Origin: a bacterium | Lineage (GTDB): Bacteria; Acidobacteriota; Thermoanaerobaculia; Multivoradales; JAHEKO01 | NCBI GenBank assembly: GCA_024224155.1 | Contig: JAAENP010000200.1 | Coordinates: forward strand, 31,300-95,299 | Direction of reading: 5' to 3' | DNA length: 64,000 nt | Shown: positions 49,999 to 58,378 of the stretch, in pieces | Layout of the letters: each line of letters starts with the position of its first letter | Numbering within the stretch: the stretch's first letter is position 1 | The notes under the pieces: model-generated | The model's database searches: none | The model's input: the letters and a program-made list of their open reading frames with translations, nothing else | What the model was told of the DNA's origin: nothing | Program-made: the position numbers and the translations under genes

Positions 49999-50264
49999 AA
50001 CTCGGGCGCGTCTCCGGAACGGTGGTATCGACGATCTGCTCTCCGGCGTATGAGGATCGCAAGCTCCTGCTCTGCGATCTCATCGACGCCTCCGGGGTCG
50101 CGACCGGCGACTATACGATCGCGGTCGACCAGGTCGGGGCGGGAGCGGGCGAAGATGTGCTGATTCTGGATGAAGGCAATTCGGCTCGACAGGTCCTCGA
50201 ATGGCCGGATGCGCCGGTGCGGGCGGTGATCGTCGGCATCGTCGACGAGGTCCGGACCGGCTAG
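49995..50264 (+). CDS. BMC-P shell vertex protein, copy 3
   Basis: 89 residues, EutN/CcmL family: KLGRVSGTVVSTICSPAYED, LLLCDLIDASG, VAVDQVGAG-like IAVDQVGAGAGEDVLILDEG and VIVGIVDEV. Unlike copies 1 and 2 it has two cysteines (Cys15 and Cys27 region). The start overlaps copy 2 by ATGA. It ends the BMC operon; the next gene is convergent and begins its stop codon at the adjacent base. Confidence 0.95.
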   Translation: MKLGRVSGTVVSTICSPAYEDRKLLLCDLIDASGVATGDYTIAVDQVGAGAGEDVLILDEGNSARQVLEWPDAPVRAVIVGIVDEVRTG

Positions 50265-50705
50265 CTAGCGAGGGAGCGGATCTCTCGGATCGCCGAGATC
50301 CGTTCGACGCATCTCGGACTCCAGAATCGTGATCGTGGTCTCGGTTCTGGCGAACGCTCGATGGATGAAGACCCGATTCGGGATGCGCGACTCGATAACC
50401 AGATCCTCGCCGAGTTCCAGAGGTCTCGGTGGTTCGTTCCGTGGAAAGACCTGACGGAAGCCGTCCGGCACGATCGGATAGACCAGAAAGCCGACACCGG
50501 TCGGTGTGTCGGCCTCGAGGCGCCAGATGGCTGCGCCGTTCGATGCTCGCACCTCGAAGCTGGTGAAGTCGTTGGGGCCCGAGATGGCCAGCAGCGGTTG
50601 GGTCACCTCGGCGCGCTCGGAACACGCGGTCAAAGCGGCCAGAAAGGTAGCCAGAAGCACCGGGCGTAACGGCCTTTTCAGCGCGGAGGTCGTGAGCGAG
50701 CTCAT
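50265..50705 (-). CDS. Hypothetical lipoprotein
   Basis: 146 residues. A basic N-terminus, hydrophobic core (about 16-25) and lipobox LTAC (Cys28) predict a lipoprotein. The mature part looks like a single beta-sandwich domain (IWRLEADTPTGVGFLVYPIV, PRPLELGEDLVIESRIPNRV). I do not recognise it. It is convergent with the BMC operon and divergent from the acyl-CoA dehydrogenase, so it is not obviously part of either unit. Confidence 0.6.
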   Translation of the reverse strand: MSSLTTSALKRPLRPVLLATFLAALTACSERAEVTQPLLAISGPNDFTSFEVRASNGAAIWRLEADTPTGVGFLVYPIVPDGFRQVFPRNEPPRPLELGEDLVIESRIPNRVFIHRAFARTETTITILESEMRRTDLGDPRDPLPR

Positions 50706-50740
50706 GATAGCGTTGATTCTCGCAAGGAGATCTCGAACAA

Positions 50741-51934
50741 ATGACGGTAGCAGAATCGCCTCGGCAGACGGAGTTGGAGACGCTGGATTTCGGGCTCACG
50801 GCCGAACAGAGAGCGGTGCGGGAGCTGGCGCGCGAGTTTGCCAAGAACGAGATCGACCCGATCGTCGAGGAGATCGACGAGGCACAGCGCTTTCCCGTCG
50901 AGGTGTTCAGGAAGGCAGGCGAGCTGGGCTTTTTGGGTGTTCTGGTGCCGGAAGAGTACGGCGGCTCCGGGCTCGGCTACGTCGAGTACTTCCTGATCAT
51001 CAACGAGATCAGCAAAGTCGATCCGTCCATCGGTCTGAGCGTCGCTGCCCACAACTCGCTGTGCACCAACCACATCCTCAAGTTCGGCTCGGAAGAACAG
51101 CGCCGGCGTTGGTTGCCGGAGCTGGCCTCGGGCAGGAAGGTGGGAGCCTGGAGCCTAACCGAGCCCGATGCCGGGTCGGATGCGGCCGGCACCAGAACCA
51201 GGGCGGAGCGTGTCGACGGTGGCTGGCTGCTCAACGGTTCGAAGACTTTTATTACTCACGCTTCAGTCGGCGACATCTGCGTCGTGCTGGCGGTCACCGA
51301 TCCTGAGGCTCCACAGCACCACAACATCTCGGCCTTCGTTCTCGAGCGCGGCATGGCAGGCTTCCGGTCGGGCAAGAAAGAGAACAAGCTCGGAAGCCGA
51401 GCCTCCGACACCGCCGAAGTGATCATGGAGGATTGCCTGGTACCGGAGGGCAGCCTGCTCGGCGCCCAAGGCGACGGTTTCATCCAGGCGCTCAAGATCC
51501 TCGACGGCGGCCGAATTTCGATCGCCGCTCTCGGCGTCGGCACCGCGTTCGGCGCCCTCGACACCGCGGTTGCGTACTCGAAAGAGCGAAAACAGTTCGG
51601 CAGGCCCATCGCCAAGTTCCAGGCCATTCAGTTTCACCTGGCGGAAATGGCGACCAAGTGTGCGGCCGCCGAGGCCCTGACGCTTGCTGCGGCGGCGGCG
51701 ATGGACCGGGGCGAGCGCGTGACTCGTATCGCTTCCGAGGCCAAACTCCTTTCTGGTGAAGTCGCGGTCTTTTGCGCCGAGCGAGGTGTGCAGATCCACG
51801 GCGGTTACGGCTACATCAAGGACTACCGGGCCGAGAAGTACTATCGCGATTGCAAGATCTGCACGATCGGCGAGGGCACCAGCGAGATTCAGCGCCTGGT
51901 CATCGCACGCCAGCTTTTTCACGACGCCAAATGA
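50741..51934 (+). CDS. Acyl-CoA dehydrogenase (short/branched-chain type)
   Basis: 397 residues, standard size. AWSLTEPDAGSDAAGTRTRA and FITHASVGDICVVLAVTD are the FAD-binding segments; ERKQFGRPIAKFQAIQF and VQIHGGYGYIKDYRAEKYYR are conserved C-terminal motifs. GEGTSEIQRLVIAR holds the probable catalytic Glu. AAGGAG precedes the ATG. It overlaps meaB by 4 nt (ATGA) and is followed by methylmalonyl-CoA epimerase, so a role in branched-chain amino acid or odd-chain oxidation toward propionyl-CoA is likely. Confidence 0.9.
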   Translation: MTVAESPRQTELETLDFGLTAEQRAVRELAREFAKNEIDPIVEEIDEAQRFPVEVFRKAGELGFLGVLVPEEYGGSGLGYVEYFLIINEISKVDPSIGLSVAAHNSLCTNHILKFGSEEQRRRWLPELASGRKVGAWSLTEPDAGSDAAGTRTRAERVDGGWLLNGSKTFITHASVGDICVVLAVTDPEAPQHHNISAFVLERGMAGFRSGKKENKLGSRASDTAEVIMEDCLVPEGSLLGAQGDGFIQALKILDGGRISIAALGVGTAFGALDTAVAYSKERKQFGRPIAKFQAIQFHLAEMATKCAAAEALTLAAAAAMDRGERVTRIASEAKLLSGEVAVFCAERGVQIHGGYGYIKDYRAEKYYRDCKICTIGEGTSEIQRLVIARQLFHDAK

Positions 51935-52914
51935 ACTTGCGACGGGTCCGCCCGGATGTGGCCGTATTGGTCATGGGTGTGCGCGAACGGCGAACGCGAC
52001 GCCTCGCTCAGGCGATCACGCTGGTCGAGAGTCGCCGGAGCGAGCGGCGTGACCTGATCGCCGCGCTCTACGACTCCGTGGGCAACGCGCGTGTGGTCGG
52101 AATAACCGGCCCCCCGGGCGCCGGCAAGAGCACGCTGGTCGATCGCCTGGCCGGCGAGCTGCGTAAGGCGGGCGACACGGTCGGCGTTCTTGCGATCGAT
52201 CCGACCAGCCCGTTCTCGGGCGGCGCGATCCTGGGCGACCGGATCCGCATGCAGTCGCACTACACCGACGAGGGGGTGTTTATCCGCTCGATGGCGACCC
52301 GTGGCACGATGGGAGGTCTGGCGCCCGCTTCGCACGACGCGATCGATATTCTGGATGCCGCCGGGTTCGATTGGATTCTGGTCGAGACCGTCGGTGTCGG
52401 CCAGGACGAGGTCGATATCGTCCGCAGTGTCGATACTGTGGTCGTCGTGACACTGCCCGGCCTCGGCGACGACATTCAAGCGATCAAGGCCGGCTTGATG
52501 GAGATCGCCGACGTCTTCGTGATCAACAAGGCCGACCGCGAGGGCGTCGATCGCAGCAAGCACGATCTCGAGTTGATGATCTCGATGGCCGAGAAGCCGA
52601 AATGGAGACCGCCGATCGTCACGACCGTGGCCAGCCGCGGCGAGGGCATTCAACGGGTGATCGAGGAAGTCGGGAAGCACCGCGCGTGGTTGGTCGAGAC
52701 CGGCGAGATTCGAGAACGGCGCAAGACGCAGCTGCGACTGCGCCTCGAGAATCTCCTCAAGGAAAAAGTCCTTCTGCTCGCCGACGAAGTCGTGGGGCTG
52801 GATGCCGAGGTGGAGCGCGGTTTGAGCGAGCGCGACGATCCCTATCTCCTCGCGGACCATGTGTTCGCCGAGGTCATTTCCGCGAGTCGCCTAGAGGAGG
52901 AAGCCATTGATTAG
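51931..52914 (+). CDS. meaB: MeaB/ArgK-type GTPase, methylmalonyl-CoA mutase chaperone
   Basis: 327 residues. Walker A GITGPPGAGKSTLVDRL, the DPTSPFSGGAILGDRIRM segment and VETVGVGQDEVDI are diagnostic of the G3E GTPase MeaB; NKADREG is the base-recognition motif. MeaB protects and reloads the adenosylcobalamin-dependent mutase. The mutase itself is not in the window. The gene overlaps the dehydrogenase upstream and the epimerase downstream, forming a tight methylmalonyl-CoA cluster. Confidence 0.93.
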   Translation: MNLRRVRPDVAVLVMGVRERRTRRLAQAITLVESRRSERRDLIAALYDSVGNARVVGITGPPGAGKSTLVDRLAGELRKAGDTVGVLAIDPTSPFSGGAILGDRIRMQSHYTDEGVFIRSMATRGTMGGLAPASHDAIDILDAAGFDWILVETVGVGQDEVDIVRSVDTVVVVTLPGLGDDIQAIKAGLMEIADVFVINKADREGVDRSKHDLELMISMAEKPKWRPPIVTTVASRGEGIQRVIEEVGKHRAWLVETGEIRERRKTQLRLRLENLLKEKVLLLADEVVGLDAEVERGLSERDDPYLLADHVFAEVISASRLEEEAID

Positions 52915-53338
52915 TGGAATCGACCATGTCGGAATTGCGGTCGAGTCGATCGACGAGGCGAAGCGGTTCTACCAGGCCCTGGGTCTCGAGGTCGCGGCGG
53001 TGGAGGAGGTCCCCCAGGACGGCGTGCGCGTGGCGATGATTCCGGTCGGGGGCACTCGGATCGAGCTGCTCGAGGCGATCCGCGACGACTCACCGGTGGC
53101 CAAGTTCCTCCAGAAGAGAGGCGAAGGAATACACCATGTCTGTCTGGCGACCAACGACATCCGCGCGGATGACGAGCAGTTGCGCGGTGCCGGGGCGCAT
53201 CTTATTAGAGAGGAACCCACGTGTGGAGCCGAGGGCTGTTGGGTGCAGTTTGTTCATCCCCGAAGCGCAAGCGGAGTACTGATCGAGCTCTCCCAGCGAG
53301 ACTCCGGAGGCGCTTCCGAGAGAGAGCGGGACGGGTGA
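52907..53338 (+). CDS. mce: Methylmalonyl-CoA epimerase
   Basis: 143 residues from TTG 52907 with GAGGAGG upstream. Two VOC units are complete. ISGIDHVGIAVESIDEAKRF supplies the first metal-binding His, HHVCLATNDI the second, and VLIELSQ the Glu. GIHHVCL is typical of the epimerase. It interconverts (S)- and (R)-methylmalonyl-CoA between propionyl-CoA carboxylase and mutase. It overlaps meaB by 8 nt and the next small gene by 1 nt. Confidence 0.93.
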   Translation: MISGIDHVGIAVESIDEAKRFYQALGLEVAAVEEVPQDGVRVAMIPVGGTRIELLEAIRDDSPVAKFLQKRGEGIHHVCLATNDIRADDEQLRGAGAHLIREEPTCGAEGCWVQFVHPRSASGVLIELSQRDSGGASERERDG

Positions 53339-53667
53339 TGCTCACGCCCGGCTCCATTGTGATCGCGCATCTGGTCAATCCCACCGAGAAGCTGTGGGGG
53401 CTACTCGAGGGCCTGGATGCCAGCGGTGTCGTGTTACGAGGGATCAATATCTCGAGCTTTGACGACTGGATGCTGCAGGCGCGCCGCCGGGAGGAACCCG
53501 CTCTGGGCTTGTCGACGACCTTCGTTCCGATGTTCCGCGTCGAGCGCATTTTCCTCGACGAGCAGGTCGGTGAGGTCGAAAGTTACAGCCAGCGCTTCGA
53601 GCGAAGCGTTGGCCTGACGGTAGAGGAGTTCCTGGGCTTCGAGCGGGATTCCGAGATCCCGTCTTGA
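53338..53667 (+). CDS. Conserved small protein, coupled to mce
   Basis: 109 residues starting at ATG that overlaps the mce stop (TGATG). The sequence is predicted beta-rich (SIVIAHLVNPTEKLWGLLEG, TTFVPMFRVERIFLDE), loosely like an Sm or SH3-type barrel, followed by an acidic helical tail. I do not recognise the family. The tight coupling to mce suggests co-expression with the methylmalonyl-CoA genes; a biochemical link is not shown. Confidence 0.55.
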   Translation: MLTPGSIVIAHLVNPTEKLWGLLEGLDASGVVLRGINISSFDDWMLQARRREEPALGLSTTFVPMFRVERIFLDEQVGEVESYSQRFERSVGLTVEEFLGFERDSEIPS

Positions 53668-53689
53668 TCGCGCTTCGCTTTGAGGCCGA

Positions 53690-54463
53690 CTAGAACCGGA
53701 CCTGGTCGACGAAGTAGCTCGAAATCTCGATTTCGCCGTCGACGATGGCGATTGCGTCCTCTGTGGTCATCAGGAACTGTCCAGCTCTCGAGCGGTTCGA
53801 TGTGGCAAGCACCAGCTCGAAGGCCTCGATCGTCGAGGAGATGTTCGCGCGCACGTGGGACAGAGCACCGGCGGCGACCTTGATGCTGCGGAAGACCGCG
53901 GCCTCGGAGTTGGTTTCGACCTCGATCAGCAGGCGGTCACTTGTAGTGCCCTGGTAGACCTTCGCTCCGTCGACGCCCTGGCTTTTGAAGGCACCCTGAA
54001 TCGCTTCCAGGACCGCCAGGTCCCGGTAGGGTGTGCGCTGTTGGGTAGAGAGATCGCTCTGCGCGGACGTTCTATTCCGCTCGGTAGTATCTCGAGATGC
54101 CGGTGGCCGATCCGACGGGCCGGTTTCGCGTCGGCGCCTGGCGATGAGGTCCGAAAGGCGCTCTTCCTGGGGTGGCTCCGGCTCCACGGCCTTGGCGGTG
54201 AACTGACCATCCTCGAGGACCATTGCCGAGCCGAGCTCCTGGACGTTGGCATTGCGCGTCCGCTCGAGGTCTATCTCGTTTGCGGCAATGGAGGTTCGAG
54301 TGCCGCTCTGCAGCACGATGATTGCCTGGTCTCCCTCAAAAGTGGGGGCTTGCTGGGCGATCAGTTGCGAGCCGTCCTTCAAGATCACGGTGTAGGCGGC
54401 CAGCGGAGCGCTCAGGGCGGCAAGTAGCGCCACGGCGATCAGGATGCGATTGACGTTTTTCAT
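53690..54463 (-). CDS. Secreted hypothetical protein
   Basis: 257 residues. A signal peptide (core about 7-20, cleavage after LAA) leads to a short domain with YTVILKDGSQLIAQQAPTFE, similar to small SH3-like repeats in other secreted Acidobacteria-type proteins. A polar linker (about 95-140) follows, then a C-terminal domain (about 145-257) with alternating beta and helix (RDLAVLEAIQGAFKSQGVDG). No known motif. Convergent with the mce cluster. Confidence 0.55.
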   Translation of the reverse strand: MKNVNRILIAVALLAALSAPLAAYTVILKDGSQLIAQQAPTFEGDQAIIVLQSGTRTSIAANEIDLERTRNANVQELGSAMVLEDGQFTAKAVEPEPPQEERLSDLIARRRRETGPSDRPPASRDTTERNRTSAQSDLSTQQRTPYRDLAVLEAIQGAFKSQGVDGAKVYQGTTSDRLLIEVETNSEAAVFRSIKVAAGALSHVRANISSTIEAFELVLATSNRSRAGQFLMTTEDAIAIVDGEIEISSYFVDQVRF

Positions 54464-54497
54464 GGTTGTTTCTCGCTCATGAGGACTACGATCCGGC

Positions 54498-54506
54498 TGC
54501 TATCAT
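54498..54506 (+). promoter_or_regulatory. Candidate extended -10 (TGCTATCAT) for aroF
   Basis: TGC plus TATCAT lies about 54 nt before ATG 54561. It would start an aroF-carA-lolC transcript with a leader near 47 nt. Confidence 0.4.
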
Positions 54507-54560
54507 ACCCCGGCTCGAGCTCCGCCCGAGATTGAGGGCCGAGATGAAAGGCAAGTTCGA

Positions 54561-55592
54561 ATGCTCATAGTCATGCAGATGGATGCCAAATCCGATCAGG
54601 TCCAGGCCGTGGTTGACGTGGTCGAGCAGCGCGGCCTCAAGGCCCATCCGATAGCCGGCGCCCAGCGCACGGCGATCGGCATTACCGGGAATATCGGGAT
54701 CGTGGAGCCGGCGCTGTTTCAGCACATGCCGGGCGTCCTCGAGGTCATCCAGGTCAGCCATCCGTACAAACTGGTATCGCGCGAGTTTCGCCAGGAGGAC
54801 TCGGTTTTCGAGGTGGCGGGCGTCAAGATCGGAGGTCCCGAGCTGGTGGTGATGGCCGGGCCATGTTCGGTCGAGAGCTACGAGCAGACTCTCGGCATTG
54901 CGCGAGCCATCAAGGCCAACGGTGCTCACATGCTTCGCGGCGGAGCCTTCAAGCCGCGCTCCAGCCCCTACAGCTTTCAGGGTCTGGGTCGGGAAGGGCT
55001 CCAGATTCTGGCCCGCGTGCGTGAGGAAACCGGCCTACCGGTGATCACCGAGGCGCTCGACATTGATGTTCTGGACGAAGTGGCCGAATACACGGACATT
55101 GTTCAGATCGGTGCTCGCAACATGCAGAACTTCACTCTTCTGAAAAGGGCGGGTCGATGCGGTCGTCCGGTTCTCCTGAAGCGCGGCATGAGCGCAACCG
55201 TGACCGAGCTCCTGCTTGCCGCCGAGTACGTCATGGACCAAGGCAACGTGGAGGTCATACTCTGCGAGCGCGGCATCCGTACCTTCGCAGATCACACTCG
55301 CAATACCCTCGACGTTGCGGCTTTCCCAGCCGTCAAGCGCATCAGTCACCTGCCGATCATCGCCGATCCCAGCCATGCCGCCGGATATCGCGACAAGGTA
55401 CTGCCCCTGTCATTGGCCGCTCTGGCGAGCGGCGCCGACGGACTCTTGGTGGAGGTTCATGATCACCCCGAGCAGGCTCTGTCCGATGGCGGGCAGGCGC
55501 TTCTGCCGGGAGATTTCGAAGAGTTGATGACCGAGATTCGGGGCTTGGCGCCGGTTCTGAATCGCAAGCTCCCTGCGCACGCCACCCCCTGA
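54561..55592 (+). CDS. aroF: 3-deoxy-7-phosphoheptulonate synthase (DAHP synthase, type I-beta)
   Basis: 343 residues. An N-terminal ferredoxin-like (FL) regulatory domain (about 1-70, LIVMQMDAKSDQVQAVVDVV) precedes the catalytic barrel. The barrel has MAGPCSVES, GGAFKPRSSPYSFQGLG, ARNMQNF, LLKRGM and ADPSHAAGYRDKV. The enzyme condenses PEP and erythrose-4-phosphate, the first step of aromatic amino acid synthesis. The FL domain gives feedback control in Thermotoga-type enzymes. carA follows after 8 nt. Confidence 0.95.
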   Translation: MLIVMQMDAKSDQVQAVVDVVEQRGLKAHPIAGAQRTAIGITGNIGIVEPALFQHMPGVLEVIQVSHPYKLVSREFRQEDSVFEVAGVKIGGPELVVMAGPCSVESYEQTLGIARAIKANGAHMLRGGAFKPRSSPYSFQGLGREGLQILARVREETGLPVITEALDIDVLDEVAEYTDIVQIGARNMQNFTLLKRAGRCGRPVLLKRGMSATVTELLLAAEYVMDQGNVEVILCERGIRTFADHTRNTLDVAAFPAVKRISHLPIIADPSHAAGYRDKVLPLSLAALASGADGLLVEVHDHPEQALSDGGQALLPGDFEELMTEIRGLAPVLNRKLPAHATP

Positions 55593-55600
55593 GGCTGTTC

Positions 55601-56737
55601 TTGGACAAGCATCTCGCCGACGCCCTACTGCTTCTGGAGGACGGCTCGCTGTTCGAGGGTCGGGCGGTCTCGCCGGGGACGCGTTTCGGCGAGGTGGTTT
55701 TCAACACCTCGATGACCGGTTACCAGGAGATCCTCACCGATCCGTCGTACCGCGCGCAGATCGTAGTCATGACCCTGCCGCATGTCGGCAACTACGGAAT
55801 GGCCGAAGCGGTAGCCGAGTCGAGCCGGCCATGGGTGGAAGGCTTCGTGGCCCGACGATTCACCGAGACGGCATCCAGTCACGGCAGCGAGGAAGGGCTC
55901 ATCCCCTACCTCAGGCGGAACCGGATCCCGGCGGTCGATCGCTTGGATACCCGCGCCGTGGTTCGTCGAATCCGCCGGCACGGCGCTTTGCGCGGGGTCA
56001 TCACGACCGAACGGTCGGACGTGGCGGCATTGACCGACGAGCTGCGCTCGTTTCCGACCATGGCTGGAAGGGCACTGGTTCACGAAGTGACCTGCAGCGA
56101 GGTGCACAGGGTCGAGCCGTCGGCCGGAATCGGCAGGCGCTGGCATCTCGGAGTGTTTGATTTCGGCGTCAAAGCCAACATCCTGCGTGCGCTGGCCGAC
56201 CGGGGAGCGCTGTTGACCGTGTTTCCGGCTTCGACCACAGCGGAAGAAGTCGTGGCCGCAGGAGTCGACGGAGTCGTGCTCTCGAACGGTCCCGGCGACC
56301 CCGAGCCACTGGCCGAGATCGTGGCCGAGATTCGGAAGCTGATGGATACCGGCTTGCCGGTGTTCGGGATCTGCCTGGGACACCAGCTTCTGGGTCTCGC
56401 GGTGGGTGGCAGGACCTTCAAGCTCAAGTTCGGGCACCACGGTGCGAACCAGTCGGTCAAGGACCTGGACACGGGGCGGGTCTTGATCACCAGTCAGAAC
56501 CACGGATTTGCCGTGGACCCGGAGTCGCTGCCCGCCAACTGCCGGGTCAACCAGGTGAATTTGAACGACGGCACCGTCGAGGCCTTTGCGGTCGAGGACC
56601 GTGCGGTACTGTCGGCGCAATACCATCCGGAAGCCGCTCCTGGGCCCCACGACGCCGCCGACCTGTTCGATCGCTTCCTCCGCGGCATCAGCAGAACCGG
56701 CGGCGCCGGCGACTCGACGCCGGTCGGTTCGGCATGA
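55601..56737 (+). CDS. carA: Carbamoyl-phosphate synthase small subunit
   Basis: 378 residues from TTG 55601. The N-terminal CarA domain (GEVVFNTSMTGYQEILTDPS) is followed by a class I glutamine amidotransferase domain with nucleophile Cys258 (GICLGHQLLG) and His342/Glu344 (HPEAAPGPHD). It supplies ammonia from glutamine to CarB for carbamoyl phosphate. carB is not adjacent: a LolC-like gene and a hairpin-rich gap intervene. Its stop overlaps the next start by 4 nt. Confidence 0.96.
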   Translation: MDKHLADALLLLEDGSLFEGRAVSPGTRFGEVVFNTSMTGYQEILTDPSYRAQIVVMTLPHVGNYGMAEAVAESSRPWVEGFVARRFTETASSHGSEEGLIPYLRRNRIPAVDRLDTRAVVRRIRRHGALRGVITTERSDVAALTDELRSFPTMAGRALVHEVTCSEVHRVEPSAGIGRRWHLGVFDFGVKANILRALADRGALLTVFPASTTAEEVVAAGVDGVVLSNGPGDPEPLAEIVAEIRKLMDTGLPVFGICLGHQLLGLAVGGRTFKLKFGHHGANQSVKDLDTGRVLITSQNHGFAVDPESLPANCRVNQVNLNDGTVEAFAVEDRAVLSAQYHPEAAPGPHDAADLFDRFLRGISRTGGAGDSTPVGSA

Positions 56738-57975
56738 GCATGCGGCGGGCTGCGCTGCTCGCTGGGGTCGCGATTCGGTTCCTCCGAGGTCGAGGCAGCC
56801 GTTTGATGGACGGCACCGCTCGTTCGGCTCTGCTCGGCACGATGATCGGAGTCGCCGCGATGATCGTCGGGATGGCTCTGATGACCGGGTATCGAGAAGA
56901 CCTCCAGCAGAAACTGACCCAAGGCAGCGCCGCCGTTCTGGTCTATCCACTGAGCGAAACCGAGCTCGGCGAAGCCGACGAGGTTGTGGCACGTCTTAGT
57001 GCTCTGCCGTTGGTGGACGAAGTCCGCCGGGTGACTTACGGGCAAGGGGCGCTGGTGAGCAACAGGAGATCGGAGGCGATCGACGTGAGTTTGCGGGGCG
57101 TCGATTGGGGTGGCCCTTTGGCGGGGCTGGGTCGAGTCGAGCTCGACTCCGCGACGGTTGATCGCTCTACCGCCGATGCCGTCACCGAGGTGATGCTGGG
57201 GGCCGATCTTGCCGAGAAGCTCGAGCCCGAGGCGGGTGAAGTGCTGCGGCTCATGGTTCTCGGGGTCGGCGGAGGACGCCCCCGTTTCGCTTACGAGAGT
57301 GTCCGGTCGGTGGGGACGTTTCGCTCTGGATTCTCGGAGTTCGATCGTAAGCTCATGGTCATCGATCGCAAGCGGCTGGAAGAGCTGGCAGGAGCCGGAG
57401 TTGGTGAGAGCGTCTACGAAGTGATCGTCAGCGACTTGGGGCGAACTCCGGAGGTCGCCGCGAACGCGGACGAGGTTCTGGGGCCGGACCATCTTGTGGT
57501 CGACTGGCGCGAGCTCAATCGCGAGTTGTTCACTGCCCTGCGCATTCAGCAGATCGCGCTCTTCATGGTGCTGGGACTGATCGTGCTGGTTTCGACGTTC
57601 AACGTCGCCTCCAACCTCGTCGTCCTGGTGCGCGAGAGGATGCGCGACATCGGTGTACTGGCAGCGCTCGGGCTCGGGCCGAGATCATTGCGCAATCTGT
57701 TCTTGTTGTACGGAGGTGGCCTCACGGTGGCAGGCCTTGGCGCTGGCGTGGTGCTCGGCTCCTTGGTGTCCTGGGTGCTGACGCGCTTCGAGTTGATCCG
57801 CTTCGAAGAGGAACTGGCCGCTATCTACTTCATTAGCGCGGTTCCTTTTCGAGTCCGCGCCGAGGACGTCTTGGCGGTGGTCCTGTTCACCCTGCTGGTG
57901 ACCGGTCTGGCCTGTTGGCTCCCGGCGCGAAGAGGCGGGCAGGTACGTCCCGCGGTCGCGCTCCGATATGAGTAG
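56734..57975 (+). CDS. LolC/LolE-like lipoprotein-release ABC transporter permease
   Basis: 413 residues. One N-terminal helix (about 30-50), a large periplasmic MacB-type domain (about 55-265) and three C-terminal helices (about 275-300, 325-350, 380-400). LIVLVSTFNVASNLVVLVRE and MRDIGVLAALGLGPRSLRNL match FtsX/LolE proteins. It presumably works with an ABC ATPase such as LolD, not found here, to extract lipoproteins from the inner membrane. It overlaps carA by 4 nt, so pyrimidine/arginine and envelope genes share an operon. Confidence 0.82.
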   Translation: MSMRRAALLAGVAIRFLRGRGSRLMDGTARSALLGTMIGVAAMIVGMALMTGYREDLQQKLTQGSAAVLVYPLSETELGEADEVVARLSALPLVDEVRRVTYGQGALVSNRRSEAIDVSLRGVDWGGPLAGLGRVELDSATVDRSTADAVTEVMLGADLAEKLEPEAGEVLRLMVLGVGGGRPRFAYESVRSVGTFRSGFSEFDRKLMVIDRKRLEELAGAGVGESVYEVIVSDLGRTPEVAANADEVLGPDHLVVDWRELNRELFTALRIQQIALFMVLGLIVLVSTFNVASNLVVLVRERMRDIGVLAALGLGPRSLRNLFLLYGGGLTVAGLGAGVVLGSLVSWVLTRFELIRFEEELAAIYFISAVPFRVRAEDVLAVVLFTLLVTGLACWLPARRGGQVRPAVALRYE

Positions 57976-58251
57976 CCGGAATGGCCGCCGAAGGCCAGAT
58001 GCCAGGCGGTTGCCGACCGAGAGCGAAGATGAGGGAGGGGGCCGTTTGAACGGCCCCCCGGCAGTTGGTTGGAGATGCCGCCGATGGCGGCTGGGAGGTT
58101 GTGGTGAGGGGGCGCGACTGCTGAGAGTCGCGTCTTGGTGCCTGACCCGCTGGCGAATACCAGCTGGCTCGGCTCCGGAGGGGGACCGCCGGATCGGCGG
58201 CCGTCACCCTTACATACGAGGCTGCCCGTGGTTTGGTTTAGGAGTGAATCG
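57976..58251 (+). other. Hairpin-rich intergenic region, possible structured RNA
   Basis: Six perfect hairpins follow one another: TGGCC at 57982-57986 with 57993-57997; GGGGGCCGT at 58037-58045 with 58050-58058; GCCGCC at 58077-58082 with 58086-58091; CGCGACT at 58113-58119 with 58126-58132; GCTGG at 58149-58153 with 58160-58164; CCGCCG at 58186-58191 with 58195-58200. No frame here looks coding. It may be a leader RNA for the small ORF and carB, a lolC-like 3' UTR, or high-GC noise. Confidence 0.35.
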
Positions 58252-58353
58252 ATGAGCGGCGAATTCGCCAAGTATCCGCGCCTGCCGGTCATTGACTGTC
58301 CCGGCTACGAGCCCCTTCCGCGGCCGGACGATTCAGAGGGAGTGGAGGCCTAG
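58252..58353 (+). CDS. Possible small protein (33 residues)
   Basis: ATG 58252 is preceded by AGGAG at good spacing. The peptide MSGEFAKYPRLPVIDCPGYE plus an acidic tail is soluble with one cysteine and many prolines. It lies 36 nt before carB. It is either a genuine small gene or a leader peptide for carB. It has no run of Arg or pyrimidine-linked codons that would suggest classic attenuation. Confidence 0.35.
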   Translation: MSGEFAKYPRLPVIDCPGYEPLPRPDDSEGVEA

Positions 58354-58369
58354 CCGGGGTTCGAGTCCC

Positions 58370-58378
58370 TGCTACAGT
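58370..58378 (+). promoter_or_regulatory. Candidate extended -10 (TGCTACAGT) for carB
   Basis: TGC plus TACAGT ends 11 nt before ATG 58390, giving a leader of about 4 nt. There is no Shine-Dalgarno, so translation would be leaderless or nearly so. Confidence 0.35.

Noticed and set aside
58100..58200. TPP-riboswitch-like words (GCTGAGA, CCTGA, AATACCAGC)
   Set aside because: The words occur in order, but GCTGAGA falls in the loop of a 7-bp hairpin rather than beside P3. The P2 partner ACCC is missing, the UAAU loop is altered, and the downstream gene is not a thiamine gene.
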